NCBI GenBank assembly: GCA_020049245.1
Contig: JAIFLB010000068.1
Span: forward strand, 1 to 36,310
Reading direction: 5' to 3'
Source: Betaproteobacteria bacterium
Lineage (GTDB): Bacteria; Pseudomonadota; Gammaproteobacteria; Burkholderiales; Thiobacillaceae
DNA: 36,310 nt
Positions 8,874 through 18,936 of the stretch are shown in pieces. Under the pieces are notes generated by a model. The model was not told the DNA's origin. It did no database searches and saw only the letters and a list, made by a program, of their open reading frames with translations. Each line of letters opens with the position of its first letter. Position 1 is the first letter of the stretch. The position numbers were made by a program, and so were the translations under genes.

Positions 8874-9213
8874 AACCGGCGGCGGCATTTTCCACGCTGA
8901 CCCGATTCGGCAAACAGACTGCCGCGCCCCCCGACGGAATCCAGCCCTGGCGGACACAGAGCTGGCGCGGGCTGGGGTCGGCGGCAACCCGCACGCGACC
9001 GGCCTGGATTTCGATCCGGCTGATGCCAAGTGGCCCGGCAACCTCGATGATCCGATTCAGGCGCAAGCTGGCGGTCTGAAACACCTGGCCATCCTGACGA
9101 ATCACCACCTGTCCTTCCAGGCTGTCTACCTGCCGCAGCCAGAGCGCTGCGAGCAATACCACGCCCGCGCCGGCAATCAGCCAGTCGCCTGGACGCAATG
9201 CGGACGCCGCCAA
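8854..9213 (-). CDS. NusG domain II-containing protein
   Basis: Single N-terminal TM then 'GQVVIRQDGQVFQTASLRLNRIIEVAGPLGISRIEIQAGRVRVAADPSPRQLCVRQGWI..GGAAVCLPNRV', the NusG-II (DUF1312-like) pattern. Start appears to be TTG. Confidence 0.75.
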   Translation of the reverse strand: MAASALRPGDWLIAGAGVVLLAALWLRQVDSLEGQVVIRQDGQVFQTASLRLNRIIEVAGPLGISRIEIQAGRVRVAADPSPRQLCVRQGWIPSGGAAVCLPNRVSVENAAAGYDTLNY

Positions 9214-9214
9214 T

Positions 9215-10048
9215 TCAGGTCAATTCCCGATGCCGGATCAGCACCTGTTGCTGCTCGCTGAACAGGTCGGCCAGCGTCTCGGCGAAATAGACCGAGCGGT
9301 GCTGGCCCCCAGTACAGCCGAGGCCGACGGTGAAATAGTTGCGGTTGTCCTTGATGTAAGCCGGCAACCATTTGGCAACATACGCATGGATATCAGCCAG
9401 CATCTCCTGCACCACGCTTTGTGATTGCAGATAGGCGATGACCGGGCCATCGCGTCCGGTCAACGGTTTCAGTGTGACGTCGTAATGCGGGTTGGGCAGA
9501 CAGCGCATGTCGAAAACCAGATCGGCATCCATCGGAATACCATGTTTGAAGCCAAAGGATTCAAACACCAAGGTGAAATTGGCACTGCTCAGTTCAAGGA
9601 AATCCTTGATCCAGGTGCGCAGATTGTTGGCGGACAGATCGCTGGTATCCATCAGATGGCTGTTGGCCGAGATGCGCTCCAACATTTCGCGTTCGGCGCG
9701 GATACATTCCTCCAACGAGCGGTCGCCGGTGGCCAGGGGATGCCGGCGGCGGGTTTCTGAAAAACGTCTCACCAGCGTGGCGTCCTTGGCGGTGAGAAAC
9801 AGCACACGCAGGTCGTAACGTTGCCGCAACCGCTCCAGATCGTTGGGTAAACCGGGAATGCCGGCGCCACTGCGGGCGTCAATGCTGATTGCCACATCGG
9901 TGACACCGGACATGCGCAGATATTCAACGGTCTCTGGCAGCAAAGCGGCGGGCAGGTTATCGACGCAATAAAAGCCGGTATCTTCCAGCACCTTCAGGGC
10001 GACGCTTTTACCTGAACCGGAGAGTCCGCTGATGACGATGATGCGCAT
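9215..10048 (-). CDS. rapZ: RNase adapter protein RapZ (YvcJ family P-loop)
   Basis: '[31 protein letters not shown]' and '[18 protein letters not shown]'. Confidence 0.96.
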   Translation of the reverse strand: MRIIVISGLSGSGKSVALKVLEDTGFYCVDNLPAALLPETVEYLRMSGVTDVAISIDARSGAGIPGLPNDLERLRQRYDLRVLFLTAKDATLVRRFSETRRRHPLATGDRSLEECIRAEREMLERISANSHLMDTSDLSANNLRTWIKDFLELSSANFTLVFESFGFKHGIPMDADLVFDMRCLPNPHYDVTLKPLTGRDGPVIAYLQSQSVVQEMLADIHAYVAKWLPAYIKDNRNYFTVGLGCTGGQHRSVYFAETLADLFSEQQQVLIRHRELT

Positions 10049-10074
10049 GGAAAAACGCTCCGCTCCTAAGTGGT

Positions 10075-11073
10075 TTACTGCCCGTTGGCCTCAATCGCGG
10101 CACGATGCCGTTCGGTGAATTCCTGCACCGAATCGAAGCCGCGCAATTTGAGGATATGGTTACGCACTGCGACCTCGACCAGCACCGCCAGGTTGCGGCC
10201 GATAGCGACCGGAATCCGCACTTCCGGGACATCGACGCCCAGAATGCTGCGCGTACTGGCGGCCATGTTCAGGCGATCAACTTCTTGCCAGTTGTGGTTC
10301 GCTTCATCCGCCAGCGTCAGGTGAATGATCAGCTTCAGATTCTTCTTCTGCTTGACGGCGGTGTCTCCGAACAAGCGGCGCACATTGAGCACGCCGAGTC
10401 CGCGCACTTCCATGAAATCGAGCAGCAATGTGGGGCAACGCCCTTCCAGCGTGTCCGGCGAAACGGCAAACACTTCCAGCGCGTCATCGGCAATCAGCCG
10501 GTGGCCGCGGGTAATCAACTCCAGCGCCAGTTCGCTCTTGCCAGCGGAGGGCGCGCCGGTAATCAATACACCAAGGCCGGATACCTCAAGGAAAACCCCA
10601 TGCAATACAGTCGATGGCGCCAACGCCTGCGCCATCAGGTGCGACAGCAGCCGCATCAATTGTGGGCCGGCCTCGGGTGAAGAGAACAAGGGTGTGGCGG
10701 TGCGCTCGGCATGCTCCATCATCACTTCGGGCACGCTTTCGCCATTCGCGATCACCACGGCGGCGATCTCGTTGGAAAACAGGTAATCAACCGCTTCGTC
10801 CAATTTGTTGCCCGGCAGCTTGCGCAAATAGTCCATTTCCGCACAGCCGAGAACCTGGACGCGGTTCGGGTGGATGAAATTCTGGTGGCCGATCAGGGCC
10901 AGACTGGGCTTTTGCACGGTATCGGAAGTCAGCAGCTTTTCACCGCCGGCATGGCCCGCGATCCAGGTCAGCCGAAGACGCTCGCCGACAGCACTGAACA
11001 ACGCAGCCACCGTGATCGGGTGGTGCGAAACAAGCTCATGTTGCCGGTTGCCGAAAGGCATCAGGGCGTCCAC
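10075..11073 (-). CDS. hprK: HPr kinase/phosphorylase
   Basis: '[34 protein letters not shown]' (P-loop) and '[16 protein letters not shown]'. Confidence 0.96.
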   Translation of the reverse strand: MDALMPFGNRQHELVSHHPITVAALFSAVGERLRLTWIAGHAGGEKLLTSDTVQKPSLALIGHQNFIHPNRVQVLGCAEMDYLRKLPGNKLDEAVDYLFSNEIAAVVIANGESVPEVMMEHAERTATPLFSSPEAGPQLMRLLSHLMAQALAPSTVLHGVFLEVSGLGVLITGAPSAGKSELALELITRGHRLIADDALEVFAVSPDTLEGRCPTLLLDFMEVRGLGVLNVRRLFGDTAVKQKKNLKLIIHLTLADEANHNWQEVDRLNMAASTRSILGVDVPEVRIPVAIGRNLAVLVEVAVRNHILKLRGFDSVQEFTERHRAAIEANGQ

Positions 11074-11516
11074 TCGGTAATCAGGCGGTGCAGTTCGGCA
11101 GCATCGGGCGCGGCGCGTAAACGAGCACGAAAGTCTTCGTCGGAAAACATCGCCGCCAATTCGCCCAGAATCTGCAAATGCAGATCGGTGGCGGCAGCGG
11201 GTGCCAGCAGGACAAAAACCAGATCCACCAGCTGATTGTCCGGTGCATCAAAATTTGTGGGGGCTTTCAGGCGAATGAAGGCACAGGCGGTTTCCTTCAG
11301 ATGCTTGATGCGGCCATGCGGAATGGCGATGCCATAGCCAAGCGCGGTGGAACCGAGCTTCTCGCGTGAAAATAGGCTGTCGAATACTTCAGCGGCCGAG
11401 ACGCCATCGCTATCCAGAAACATCTGGCCAGCTTGTTCAAACAGGCGTTTCTTGCTGGTGGTTTCAAAGTCCGCCAGGACATTAACGGGCTTCAATAAAG
11501 GTGTGATGAGATTCAT
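11061..11516 (-). CDS. ptsN: Nitrogen-regulatory PTS IIA protein
   Basis: 'GYGIAIPHGRIKHLKETACAFIRL' (EIIA-Ntr phosphorylation-site region); located between hpf and hprK. Confidence 0.94.
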   Translation of the reverse strand: MNLITPLLKPVNVLADFETTSKKRLFEQAGQMFLDSDGVSAAEVFDSLFSREKLGSTALGYGIAIPHGRIKHLKETACAFIRLKAPTNFDAPDNQLVDLVFVLLAPAAATDLHLQILGELAAMFSDEDFRARLRAAPDAAELHRLITEWTP

Positions 11517-11616
11517 GGGAGTGGCGATTGAGAGCTTGCTGAGTCTGAACGCGCTGCCATGAACCCGCTGTCTGCCAGCAGCCAGGGGTTCAGGCCCGCG
11601 CGTTCATGTCTGGCGA

Positions 11617-11949
11617 TTAGTCGACTTCGGCGATTTGGCCTTTTACGCCGCCAGATGCTCGGTTGACATCACCGGTCTTTTCCTTGTGCTTGACGACCTG
11701 ACGGTCGAGTTTGTCGACCAGAGCATCGATCGATGCATACATATCGGGTTCGATCGCTTCTACATAGATATCCTTGCCGCGTAAATGCAGATTGACTTCC
11801 GCTTTGTGCTTCAGTTTCTCGACCGTGAGGATGACCGAGACGTCGATCACTTGATCGAAATGCCGTTTGATCCGCCCCATTTTCTCCTCGATATAACCGC
11901 GAATGGCAGGCGTAATTTCCAGATGATGACCCGTGATGGTGAGGTTCAT
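11617..11949 (-). CDS. hpf: Ribosome hibernation promoting factor (short HPF)
   Basis: '[58 protein letters not shown]'. Confidence 0.95.
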   Translation of the reverse strand: MNLTITGHHLEITPAIRGYIEEKMGRIKRHFDQVIDVSVILTVEKLKHKAEVNLHLRGKDIYVEAIEPDMYASIDALVDKLDRQVVKHKEKTGDVNRASGGVKGQIAEVD

Positions 11950-11975
11950 ACAGAACTCCTTCAATAATGCGCAAG

Positions 11976-13427
11976 TCAGATCGACTTGCGCTGGTTGGCG
12001 GGAGGAATATTCAGCAACTCCCGGTACTTGGCTACGGTGCGTCGGGCAACCACAAAACCTTGTTTGCCCAACAGTTCAGCAATGGTGTTATCGGAAATCG
12101 GCTTGGTTCGATTCTCTGCTTCAATGAATTGCTTGATCAATGCGCGGATCGCCGTGCTGGAGGTGGCGCCGCCTTCGTCGGTGGCGAGTGAACTGCCGAA
12201 GAAGTATTTGAATTCATACAGTCCGCGCGGCGTCATCATGTACTTCTGGGTGGTGACACGCGATATCGTGGATTCATGCAACTCCACGGTATCGGCGATT
12301 TCCTTGAGGGTCAGCGGCCGCATGGCCACATCCCCGTGCTCGAAAAACATACGCTGGCGATCAACGATGGCTTGGGACACTTTCAGAATAGTCTCAAATC
12401 GCTGCTGCACGTTCTTGATCAACCAACGCGCCTCCTGCAATTGCACACTGAGCGAACTACCGCCGTCCTTGTTGCCGCGCAGAATACCGGCGTACATCTC
12501 GTTGATCCGCAGCTTCGGCACGGCCTCGGCATTCAGGCTGACCATCCACATGCCCTTGACCTTTTTTACGAACACATCCGGCGCGACATAGCGTGTATCA
12601 AGCGGCGTGAATGCGCTGCCAGGGCGGGGATTGAGCGAGGTGACCAAATGCCGCAGGCAAGTGAATTCGGTGTCCGAGATATCCAGCAGGCGTTTGATCT
12701 TGCCGTATTCCCGGTCCGCCAGCAGGCCGAGATGGTCACGTACCAGGACTTTCGCCTTCTCCAGATTCGGCGTCGTTGCCGGCAAGGCTTTCAACTGCAA
12801 CCACAGGCATTCACCCAGGTCGCGTGCACCGACCCCGGTCGGATCAAGACTCTGCAGCAATTTCAATGCGGTGGAGAGCTCCAGCGGGTCCAGCTCCATC
12901 TCCTCCGGGAACAGGGTCTCGAGTTCTTCCAGCGTGGTGGAGAGGTAACCATCATCGTCCAGCGCCTCGATCAGCAGCGCGATCAGCTGGCGATCGCGCT
13001 GGCTCAGCGGCGACAACGAAAGTTGATCGGCTAGATGTTGATGCAGGCCGGTCTGGCTGGTATCGGCTTGCTGGAAGCCATGCTCGTCATCGTCATCATT
13101 GCTGCCGCTGCCGGAGCCGGAAACCGCGCGGTCGCCCCAGGCCATTTCTTCATAAATGTCGTCACGTTCCTGGCGCGGCTCTTCCTGCGGCGTTTCTCTG
13201 TCGCCTTCGCTACCGGTTTGATTTTGCGTATCAACAGTCGCGGCGCTCGCCCCACCGTCAAATCGATCCTCGCCATCCAGCCGTTCGAGCAGCGGGTTGT
13301 CCTGCAGCATCTGCGATATTTCCTGACTCAGCTCCAATGTGGAAAGCTGCAACAGGCGGATTGATTGCTGTAGTTGCGGGGTTAGGGTGAGCTGCTGATG
13401 CAGCTTGAGCTGTAGGCTCTGCTTCAT
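11976..13427 (-). CDS. rpoN: RNA polymerase sigma-54 factor
   Basis: N-terminal '[33 protein letters not shown]' and C-terminal RpoN box '[21 protein letters not shown]'. Confidence 0.97.
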   Translation of the reverse strand: MKQSLQLKLHQQLTLTPQLQQSIRLLQLSTLELSQEISQMLQDNPLLERLDGEDRFDGGASAATVDTQNQTGSEGDRETPQEEPRQERDDIYEEMAWGDRAVSGSGSGSNDDDDEHGFQQADTSQTGLHQHLADQLSLSPLSQRDRQLIALLIEALDDDGYLSTTLEELETLFPEEMELDPLELSTALKLLQSLDPTGVGARDLGECLWLQLKALPATTPNLEKAKVLVRDHLGLLADREYGKIKRLLDISDTEFTCLRHLVTSLNPRPGSAFTPLDTRYVAPDVFVKKVKGMWMVSLNAEAVPKLRINEMYAGILRGNKDGGSSLSVQLQEARWLIKNVQQRFETILKVSQAIVDRQRMFFEHGDVAMRPLTLKEIADTVELHESTISRVTTQKYMMTPRGLYEFKYFFGSSLATDEGGATSSTAIRALIKQFIEAENRTKPISDNTIAELLGKQGFVVARRTVAKYRELLNIPPANQRKSI

Positions 13428-13475
13428 GGGTGAAGCGGGAAAATGGGTCGCTTGACGATGGAAGGATCGAAACGT

Positions 13476-14198
13476 TCAGAGTCTGAAGTGTTCACCGAGA
13501 TACACCTTGCGAACGTCTTCATTGTAAATGATTTCATCTGGCGTCCCGGCAGCCAGCACCTGGCCCGCATTGAGAATATAGGCACGGTTGCAGATGCCCA
13601 GCGTTTCTCGCACGTTATGGTCGGTGATCAAAACGCCGATGCCGCGTTCGGTCAGAAAACCAACGATCTTCTGAATGTCGATGACGGAAATCGGATCGAT
13701 ACCGGCAAACGGCTCGTCCAGCAGAATGAATCGGGGCGATGTCGCCAGCGCGCGCGCGATTTCAACCCGTCGCCGCTCACCACCTGACAACCCGGCCGCC
13801 GGCGCTTCGCGCAAATGCGTGATATGCATATCTTCCAGCAGGTTCTCCAGCCGCGTCTCGACCTCCGCCGCCTTGTGACCGCACAACTCGAGCATGGCGG
13901 CGATGTTGTCAGCCACCGACAGTCGCCGAAAGATCGAGGGTTCCTGCGGCAGGTAAGAGAGCCCCAGCCGCGCCCGCTTGTAAACCGGCATGCTGGTCAG
14001 GTCGACATCGTCCAGACGTATCCGGCCTGACTGGGCGCGGATCAGTCCGACCAGCATGTAGAAACAGGTTGTCTTGCCTGCTCCATTCGGCCCCAACAGG
14101 CCAACCACTTCGCCACTCTCGACGCGAATCGACGCGTCTGTCACAACCTGGCGCGACTTGTAGCGCTTGGCCAGATTCTCGGCGCTCAACACACTCAC
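13476..14198 (-). CDS. lptB: LPS export ABC transporter ATP-binding protein
   Basis: Walker A '[20 protein letters not shown]', signature '[16 protein letters not shown]', '[16 protein letters not shown]'. Confidence 0.96.
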   Translation of the reverse strand: MSVLSAENLAKRYKSRQVVTDASIRVESGEVVGLLGPNGAGKTTCFYMLVGLIRAQSGRIRLDDVDLTSMPVYKRARLGLSYLPQEPSIFRRLSVADNIAAMLELCGHKAAEVETRLENLLEDMHITHLREAPAAGLSGGERRRVEIARALATSPRFILLDEPFAGIDPISVIDIQKIVGFLTERGIGVLITDHNVRETLGICNRAYILNAGQVLAAGTPDEIIYNEDVRKVYLGEHFRL

Positions 14199-14734
14199 GG
14201 TTTGGCAACCTGAGAAGACTCGTTGGCGAGCGGGACATTCTTAGGCTGAATCACCGCCCTGACGCGTCCCTTGACCCCATTGCTACTGCCTTGCGCCTGG
14301 TAAAACTCGGTCTTGGCATCGTAAAGGATCAGGCTACCGCGCAGTTCGTCAGCGCCGCGCTTGAGACGCGCCTGGCCGCTCAACTGAAGCTTGTCGGCGC
14401 CGCCATCATAAATAATGCGGTCGGCCCAACCCTCGGCAAATTCTTCCCGGCCATCCAGCTTTTGCCGGAAGTAAACCGGACTCCCGCTCGCGTTTCCGAC
14501 AGTAAATCCCTTGGCGTCCTGGCGGAATTCAATCTTGTCTGCGGTCATCCTCAGCGAGCCCTGGGTCATCACGACATGGCCCTCATAAATCGCGGCTTGT
14601 TTGGAATCCTCAACCCGAACGCTATCCGCTTCCAGGTTGATCGGTTTCGACTTGTCGGCATTTTCGGCATGGGCGGGGAAAGCCAGCATCGAGAAGCTGC
14701 AAACTAGACTGGCAAACAGCCATTCAATGCGCAT
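14195..14734 (-). CDS. lptA: LPS transport periplasmic protein LptA
   Basis: Signal peptide, '[44 protein letters not shown]'; position between lptC and lptB. Confidence 0.93.
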   Translation of the reverse strand: MRIEWLFASLVCSFSMLAFPAHAENADKSKPINLEADSVRVEDSKQAAIYEGHVVMTQGSLRMTADKIEFRQDAKGFTVGNASGSPVYFRQKLDGREEFAEGWADRIIYDGGADKLQLSGQARLKRGADELRGSLILYDAKTEFYQAQGSSNGVKGRVRAVIQPKNVPLANESSQVAKP

Positions 14735-15332
14735 TTTTTTGATTTCCTGGTTGAGGGAGTTGAGATGATTGTTCAATAACCGCTTTCACGCCACCGGAAA
14801 GCGTCATCAAACCCTTGCTGTCATCAATCATCAACTGATTCGCAGTGATCACGGAAGCACCCTGGCTAAGCGTGAAAAATTGATTCGTGCGCATGATGCG
14901 TTCATCCGGAGAAACGTGAAGATACTCTGTATCCAGACTGACGGGCATTTGCCCTGTCCCGCCAGCCCGGGTGAGACGGACCTGATTCAGGAAATAGACT
15001 TGCTTGCCATCGGCCGAAATTTGCGCCCGTTGTGACCTCACTTCCACCGGAAGCGACTGATCGAGCGAGAAAAACATCGGCTTTTCCAACACGGTGGTGT
15101 CGTCATCCATATAGTGCGTCATGCGTTCAGCCATCAACCGATGGCGCGGCTTGCCGGCTTCATTGAACGCCAGCGCGTTGAACTCCTCGACCACGTAGTC
15201 CGGTTCATGTTCGAAACCCGCGTCGTCGACGGAAGGTATCCGCACAGCGACCTGATTCAGCCAGAAACCAAGCAGCGCCAGGAATAAAGCCAACACCAAC
15301 GGTGGCCAGTGAACTTGGTAGCCCAGGCTCAT
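14724..15332 (-). CDS. lptC: LPS export system protein LptC
   Basis: N-terminal TM then 'PDYVVEEFNALAFNEAGKPRHRLMAERMTHYMDDDTTVLEKP'; synteny. Confidence 0.92.
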   Translation of the reverse strand: MSLGYQVHWPPLVLALFLALLGFWLNQVAVRIPSVDDAGFEHEPDYVVEEFNALAFNEAGKPRHRLMAERMTHYMDDDTTVLEKPMFFSLDQSLPVEVRSQRAQISADGKQVYFLNQVRLTRAGGTGQMPVSLDTEYLHVSPDERIMRTNQFFTLSQGASVITANQLMIDDSKGLMTLSGGVKAVIEQSSQLPQPGNQKNAH

Positions 15333-15386
15333 GTTTGCAATATCCAGGTGGAATCAGTCGGCAAACCGGACTTCGGAAGGATGCGT

Positions 15387-15971
15387 TCAGCGGTCGTAGA
15401 GGGCGATCTGGGCAGCCCAGGTGCCTTGCGCCCGCATGATCAATTCACACGCTTCTCGCGCCGCACCGCGTCCGGCATTGGCCAAGGTGATCACCTGGCT
15501 GCGCCGTTTAACTTCTTCGGGCGCGTCTGGCACGGTAATCGCCAGACCACACCGATTCAGCACCGGCAAATCGACCACATCGTCACCCATATAAGCAATC
15601 TGTTCCGGCGCCAGACCGGTTTCCCGTAAAAGGCTTTGCAGCGCTTCCAACTTGTCTTCCGCGCCCTGGTAGATCTGCCCGATGCCCAGATTGCGGGCGC
15701 GGTGCAGCACGATCTGGGATGTGCGACCGGTGATGATGCCGGTCTCGACGCCGCTGGCGCGCAACATCTTGATGCCATGGCCATCGCGCGAATTGAAAGC
15801 TTTGTATTCCTGCCCCTGATTGTCATAGAACAGGCTGCCATCAGTGAGCACGCCATCGACATCAAACACCAGCATGCGCACCGCGCGGGCGCGCTGCTCG
15901 ATATCCAAGCGAACATCGCCCCTTTCCATCCCTTCCACCCCGGCTTGATCCATCTGATTCATGCCCAGCAC
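15387..15971 (-). CDS. kdsC: KDO-8-phosphate phosphatase (HAD family)
   Basis: 'VRMLVFDVDGVLTDGSLFYDNQGQEYKAFNSRDGHGIKMLRASGVETGIITGR'. Start may be ATG 15962. Confidence 0.93.
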   Translation of the reverse strand: MLGMNQMDQAGVEGMERGDVRLDIEQRARAVRMLVFDVDGVLTDGSLFYDNQGQEYKAFNSRDGHGIKMLRASGVETGIITGRTSQIVLHRARNLGIGQIYQGAEDKLEALQSLLRETGLAPEQIAYMGDDVVDLPVLNRCGLAITVPDAPEEVKRRSQVITLANAGRGAAREACELIMRAQGTWAAQIALYDR

Positions 15972-15972
15972 C

Positions 15973-16959
15973 TCATACCACCCCCGCGCGCAAAAGATCG
16001 TGCATATTCAACGCACCTGCAAGGCGGCCGTCATCATCCAGCGCCAACAGGCCATTCACCTTGTATTCCTGCATCAGGCGCACTGCCTCGACCGCCAGAT
16101 CGGAAGCCGCGACAGTATGTGGCCGACGATGCATGACCTGGGCAATCATCGCGCTGCGCACATCGACATCCTGATCGAGCAATCGACGCAGATCGCCGTC
16201 GGTAAAAATTCCAACCAAGCGGGATTCGGCATCGACAACTGCGGTCATGCCAAGCCCCTTGCGCGTCATTTCCAGTAACGCCTGTTTCAAGCTGGCGGAT
16301 TCATCGACCACCGGTAATGCCGCATCACGATGCATCAGATCATGCACGTGCACCAGCAAACGCCGCCCCAGCGCACCGCCAGGATGCGTGCGGGCAAAGT
16401 CCTCGGCGCTGAAGCCACGCGCATGCAGCGTCGCCACCGCCAACGCATCACCCAGCGCCAAAGCTACCGTCGTGCTGGCGGTGGGGGCGAGATTGAGCGG
16501 GCAAGCTTCTTGTTCGACACCGGCATCCAGATGAATATCCGATGCCTTCGCCAGCGTGGAAGCCGGGTTCCCGGTCATGCTGATCAACTTGGCGCCGCGC
16601 CGCTTGATCAGCGGCAAAATCGCCGCGAGTTCAGCGCTCTCACCGGAATTAGAAAGGGCAATGACCACGTCCTGGCCAGTGATCATGCCCAGATCGCCAT
16701 GGCTGGCCTCGGCCGGATGCATGAAAAAGGACGGCGTACCAGTACTGGCCAGCGTGGCGGCGATCTTGCCGCCAATATGACCGGACTTGCCCATGCCCGA
16801 CACGACCACTCGACCATGGCACGCTAAAAGCGTATCCACCGCGCGCAGAAAACTGTCGTCCACGCGGGCGACCAATTGCAGAACCGCCGCCGCTTCAATT
16901 TCAAGCGTGCGCTTGGCAAGCTCGAGGATCTCGGCGGGGGGTGGGGAGCGGGATGTCAT
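15973..16959 (-). CDS. kdsD: Arabinose-5-phosphate isomerase (KpsF/GutQ/KdsD family)
   Basis: SIS domain 'GRVVVSGMGKSGHIGGKIAATLASTGTPSFFMHPAEASHGDLGMI' plus two CBS motifs. Confidence 0.94.
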   Translation of the reverse strand: MTSRSPPPAEILELAKRTLEIEAAAVLQLVARVDDSFLRAVDTLLACHGRVVVSGMGKSGHIGGKIAATLASTGTPSFFMHPAEASHGDLGMITGQDVVIALSNSGESAELAAILPLIKRRGAKLISMTGNPASTLAKASDIHLDAGVEQEACPLNLAPTASTTVALALGDALAVATLHARGFSAEDFARTHPGGALGRRLLVHVHDLMHRDAALPVVDESASLKQALLEMTRKGLGMTAVVDAESRLVGIFTDGDLRRLLDQDVDVRSAMIAQVMHRRPHTVAASDLAVEAVRLMQEYKVNGLLALDDDGRLAGALNMHDLLRAGVV

Positions 16960-17023
16960 AATGGAACCCAACATAATGGTTCACAAGTATAGCGATTAGC
17001 CCCTGACCGCTCTAGCAACCGAA

Positions 17024-18559
17024 ATGCACTCCACACTCGAACTGACTCTAATCCTGCTTGCCGCTGGCGTTTTCGCCCTGGCGCTGCTGAAAGCCGCCGG
17101 CATGCCGGCTTTGCTCGGTTACGTTTTGATCGGTATTGGCCTTGGGCCTTTTTTGCATGGCATGGGCGCAGATTCGCCAACCGCGCATCTGGCCGAGTTC
17201 GGTGTTGTCTTCCTGATGTTCTCGATCGGCCTCGAGTTTTCGCTTGCTCGTCTGAAAACCATGCGGATGGCTGTATTCGGACTCGGCGGCCTGCAAGTGA
17301 CGATCACCATGTTCATCGTCATGGTCTGCGGTCTCGTTCTCGGTCTGTCCTGGGAAACCGGCCTCGCGCTGGGTGGTGTCATCACCATGTCTTCCACCGC
17401 TATCGTCAGCAAGTTGTTGTCTGAACGCGACGAACTCGATAGCGAACATGGTCGCCTGATTCTTGGTGTGCTGTTGTTCCAGGATCTCGCCGTCGCGCCG
17501 CTGATCATCTTTGTCCCCGCGCTGGCGCAGAGTAGCGGCCTGGGTGAAGCCTTGCTTTTTGCCTCGCTGAAAGCCGTGCTGGTCCTGACGCTGATACTGG
17601 CGGTTGGACAAAAGCTGATGCGGCCATGGTTTCACATCGTCGCGCAAAGCAAATCGAGCGAATTGTTCATGCTCAACGTCTTGCTGGTCACCCTTGGCCT
17701 GGCTTACATCACCGATCGCGCCGGACTCTCACTCGCGCTGGGCGCTTTCCTGGCCGGTGTCTTGATTGCCGAAACGGAATATCGCTATCAGGTCGAGGCC
17801 GACATCCGCCCATTCCGGGATGTGTTGATGGGACTCTTCTTCGTCTCCGTCGGCCTCATGCTGGATCTGCAAATCGTTGCCCAGCATTGGGAAAAAGTGT
17901 TGGCCATCCTGTTGTTGCTGGTCTTCGGCAAACTACTGGTGATCGCTTTGCTGGCCGGCTTGTTCACCCAATCCTGGCCGGTTGTGATGCGCGTCGGCAC
18001 CGGCCTGGCGCAAGCCGGTGAATTCGGTTTCGTGCTGCTCGGCCTGACCCTGGCGAACAGCCTGTTGGCGCCTGAAATGCATCAGATCATTCTGGCGGCG
18101 ATGGTTTTGTCGATGCTGGCGGCGCCATTGCTGCTGATGGCGGGAACCCGCCTGGCGCAACGCATGGAAGGCGGCGCCTGGATGGAGCAGGCGCGTGGCG
18201 TGCATGAGATCGCAACGCGCGCGTTCGGCAAACAAAAACACGTGATTCTTTGCGGCTATGGTCGTAGCGGCCAGAGCCTGGCCCGGCTGCTCGAATCGGA
18301 ACATATCCCTTTCATCGCGCTCGACCACGACCCGCGCCGGGTTCGTGCTGCGGCGCAAGCGGGCGACAACGTTGTTTTCGGCGACTCGACCCGCACCGAA
18401 GTCTTGATGGCGGCCGGCGTGCAGCGCGCAAAGGCGGTCGTGGTGAGCTTCGCGCACACGCCCTCGGCGCTGAAAATCATTGCCTCGGTGCAGCGTTTGC
18501 GACCCGATGCACCGATCATCGTCCGCACCGTGGATGACAACGCATGGAAGGCGCGCTGA
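17024..18559 (+). CDS. CPA2-family (KefB/YbaL-like) cation:proton antiporter, N-terminal part through RCK_N; frame terminates at the RCK hinge
   Basis: Na/H exchanger domain 'GYVLIGIGLGPFLHG...VFLMFSIGLEFSLARL' and RCK_N 'KHVILCGYGRSGQSLARLLE'. Stops abruptly after 'IIVRTVDDNAWKAR'; the C-terminal domain is in another frame (see next feature). Confidence 0.85.
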   Translation: MHSTLELTLILLAAGVFALALLKAAGMPALLGYVLIGIGLGPFLHGMGADSPTAHLAEFGVVFLMFSIGLEFSLARLKTMRMAVFGLGGLQVTITMFIVMVCGLVLGLSWETGLALGGVITMSSTAIVSKLLSERDELDSEHGRLILGVLLFQDLAVAPLIIFVPALAQSSGLGEALLFASLKAVLVLTLILAVGQKLMRPWFHIVAQSKSSELFMLNVLLVTLGLAYITDRAGLSLALGAFLAGVLIAETEYRYQVEADIRPFRDVLMGLFFVSVGLMLDLQIVAQHWEKVLAILLLLVFGKLLVIALLAGLFTQSWPVVMRVGTGLAQAGEFGFVLLGLTLANSLLAPEMHQIILAAMVLSMLAAPLLLMAGTRLAQRMEGGAWMEQARGVHEIATRAFGKQKHVILCGYGRSGQSLARLLESEHIPFIALDHDPRRVRAAAQAGDNVVFGDSTRTEVLMAAGVQRAKAVVVSFAHTPSALKIIASVQRLRPDAPIIVRTVDDNAWKAR

Positions 18560-18933
18560 TGCTCGCCTCGCAAACCATGCTGATGGCCGGCGTGCCATTG
18601 ACCCGCGTGTTGAAGCGCATCCGGCAAACACGGGAAGCACGTTATGGCGCGATGCGCGGTTATTTTCGCGGCTTGACCGACGAAACCGAGGATGAAACGG
18701 GTGGCGAGAGGCTGACTTCAGTCCTGCTCGAACCGCGTCATACCGGCTGCGGCAAGACCCTGGCCGAACTGACCTTTGAGAAATGGGGCGCCAGCGTCGT
18801 TGGCCTCCGGCGGCCCGGCAATCCGAGCGCGGAATACAGTCCGGAAACTCAACTTGTAGCGGGCGATATCGTACTGCTCAGAGGCGAACCGGATGCGCTG
18901 GCGGCGGCGGAAATCGCCTTGCGCGGCAGTTGA
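18544..18933 (+). pseudogene. C-terminal RCK_C (TrkA_C) portion of the same antiporter in the +2 (-1) frame; either pseudogene fragment or re-initiated separate polypeptide (ATG 18559)
   Basis: 'MEGALMLASQTMLMAGVPLTRVLKRIRQ...RLTSVLLEPRHTGCGKTLAELTFEKWGASVVGLRRPG...LVAGDIVLLRGEPDAL' continues the CPA2 family pattern. Confidence 0.75.
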
Positions 18934-18936
18934 AAT

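Noticed and set aside
8874-9041. N-terminal extension of the Gx transporter ORF (8334..9041)
   Set aside because: Overlaps the NusG-II gene extensively; the ATG at 8873 gives a sensible N-terminus for the family.
11559-11592. Inverted repeat tgaaccc...gggttca between ptsN and hpf considered as a terminator
   Set aside because: No T-tract on the minus strand and the genes are normally co-transcribed; at best a processing hairpin.
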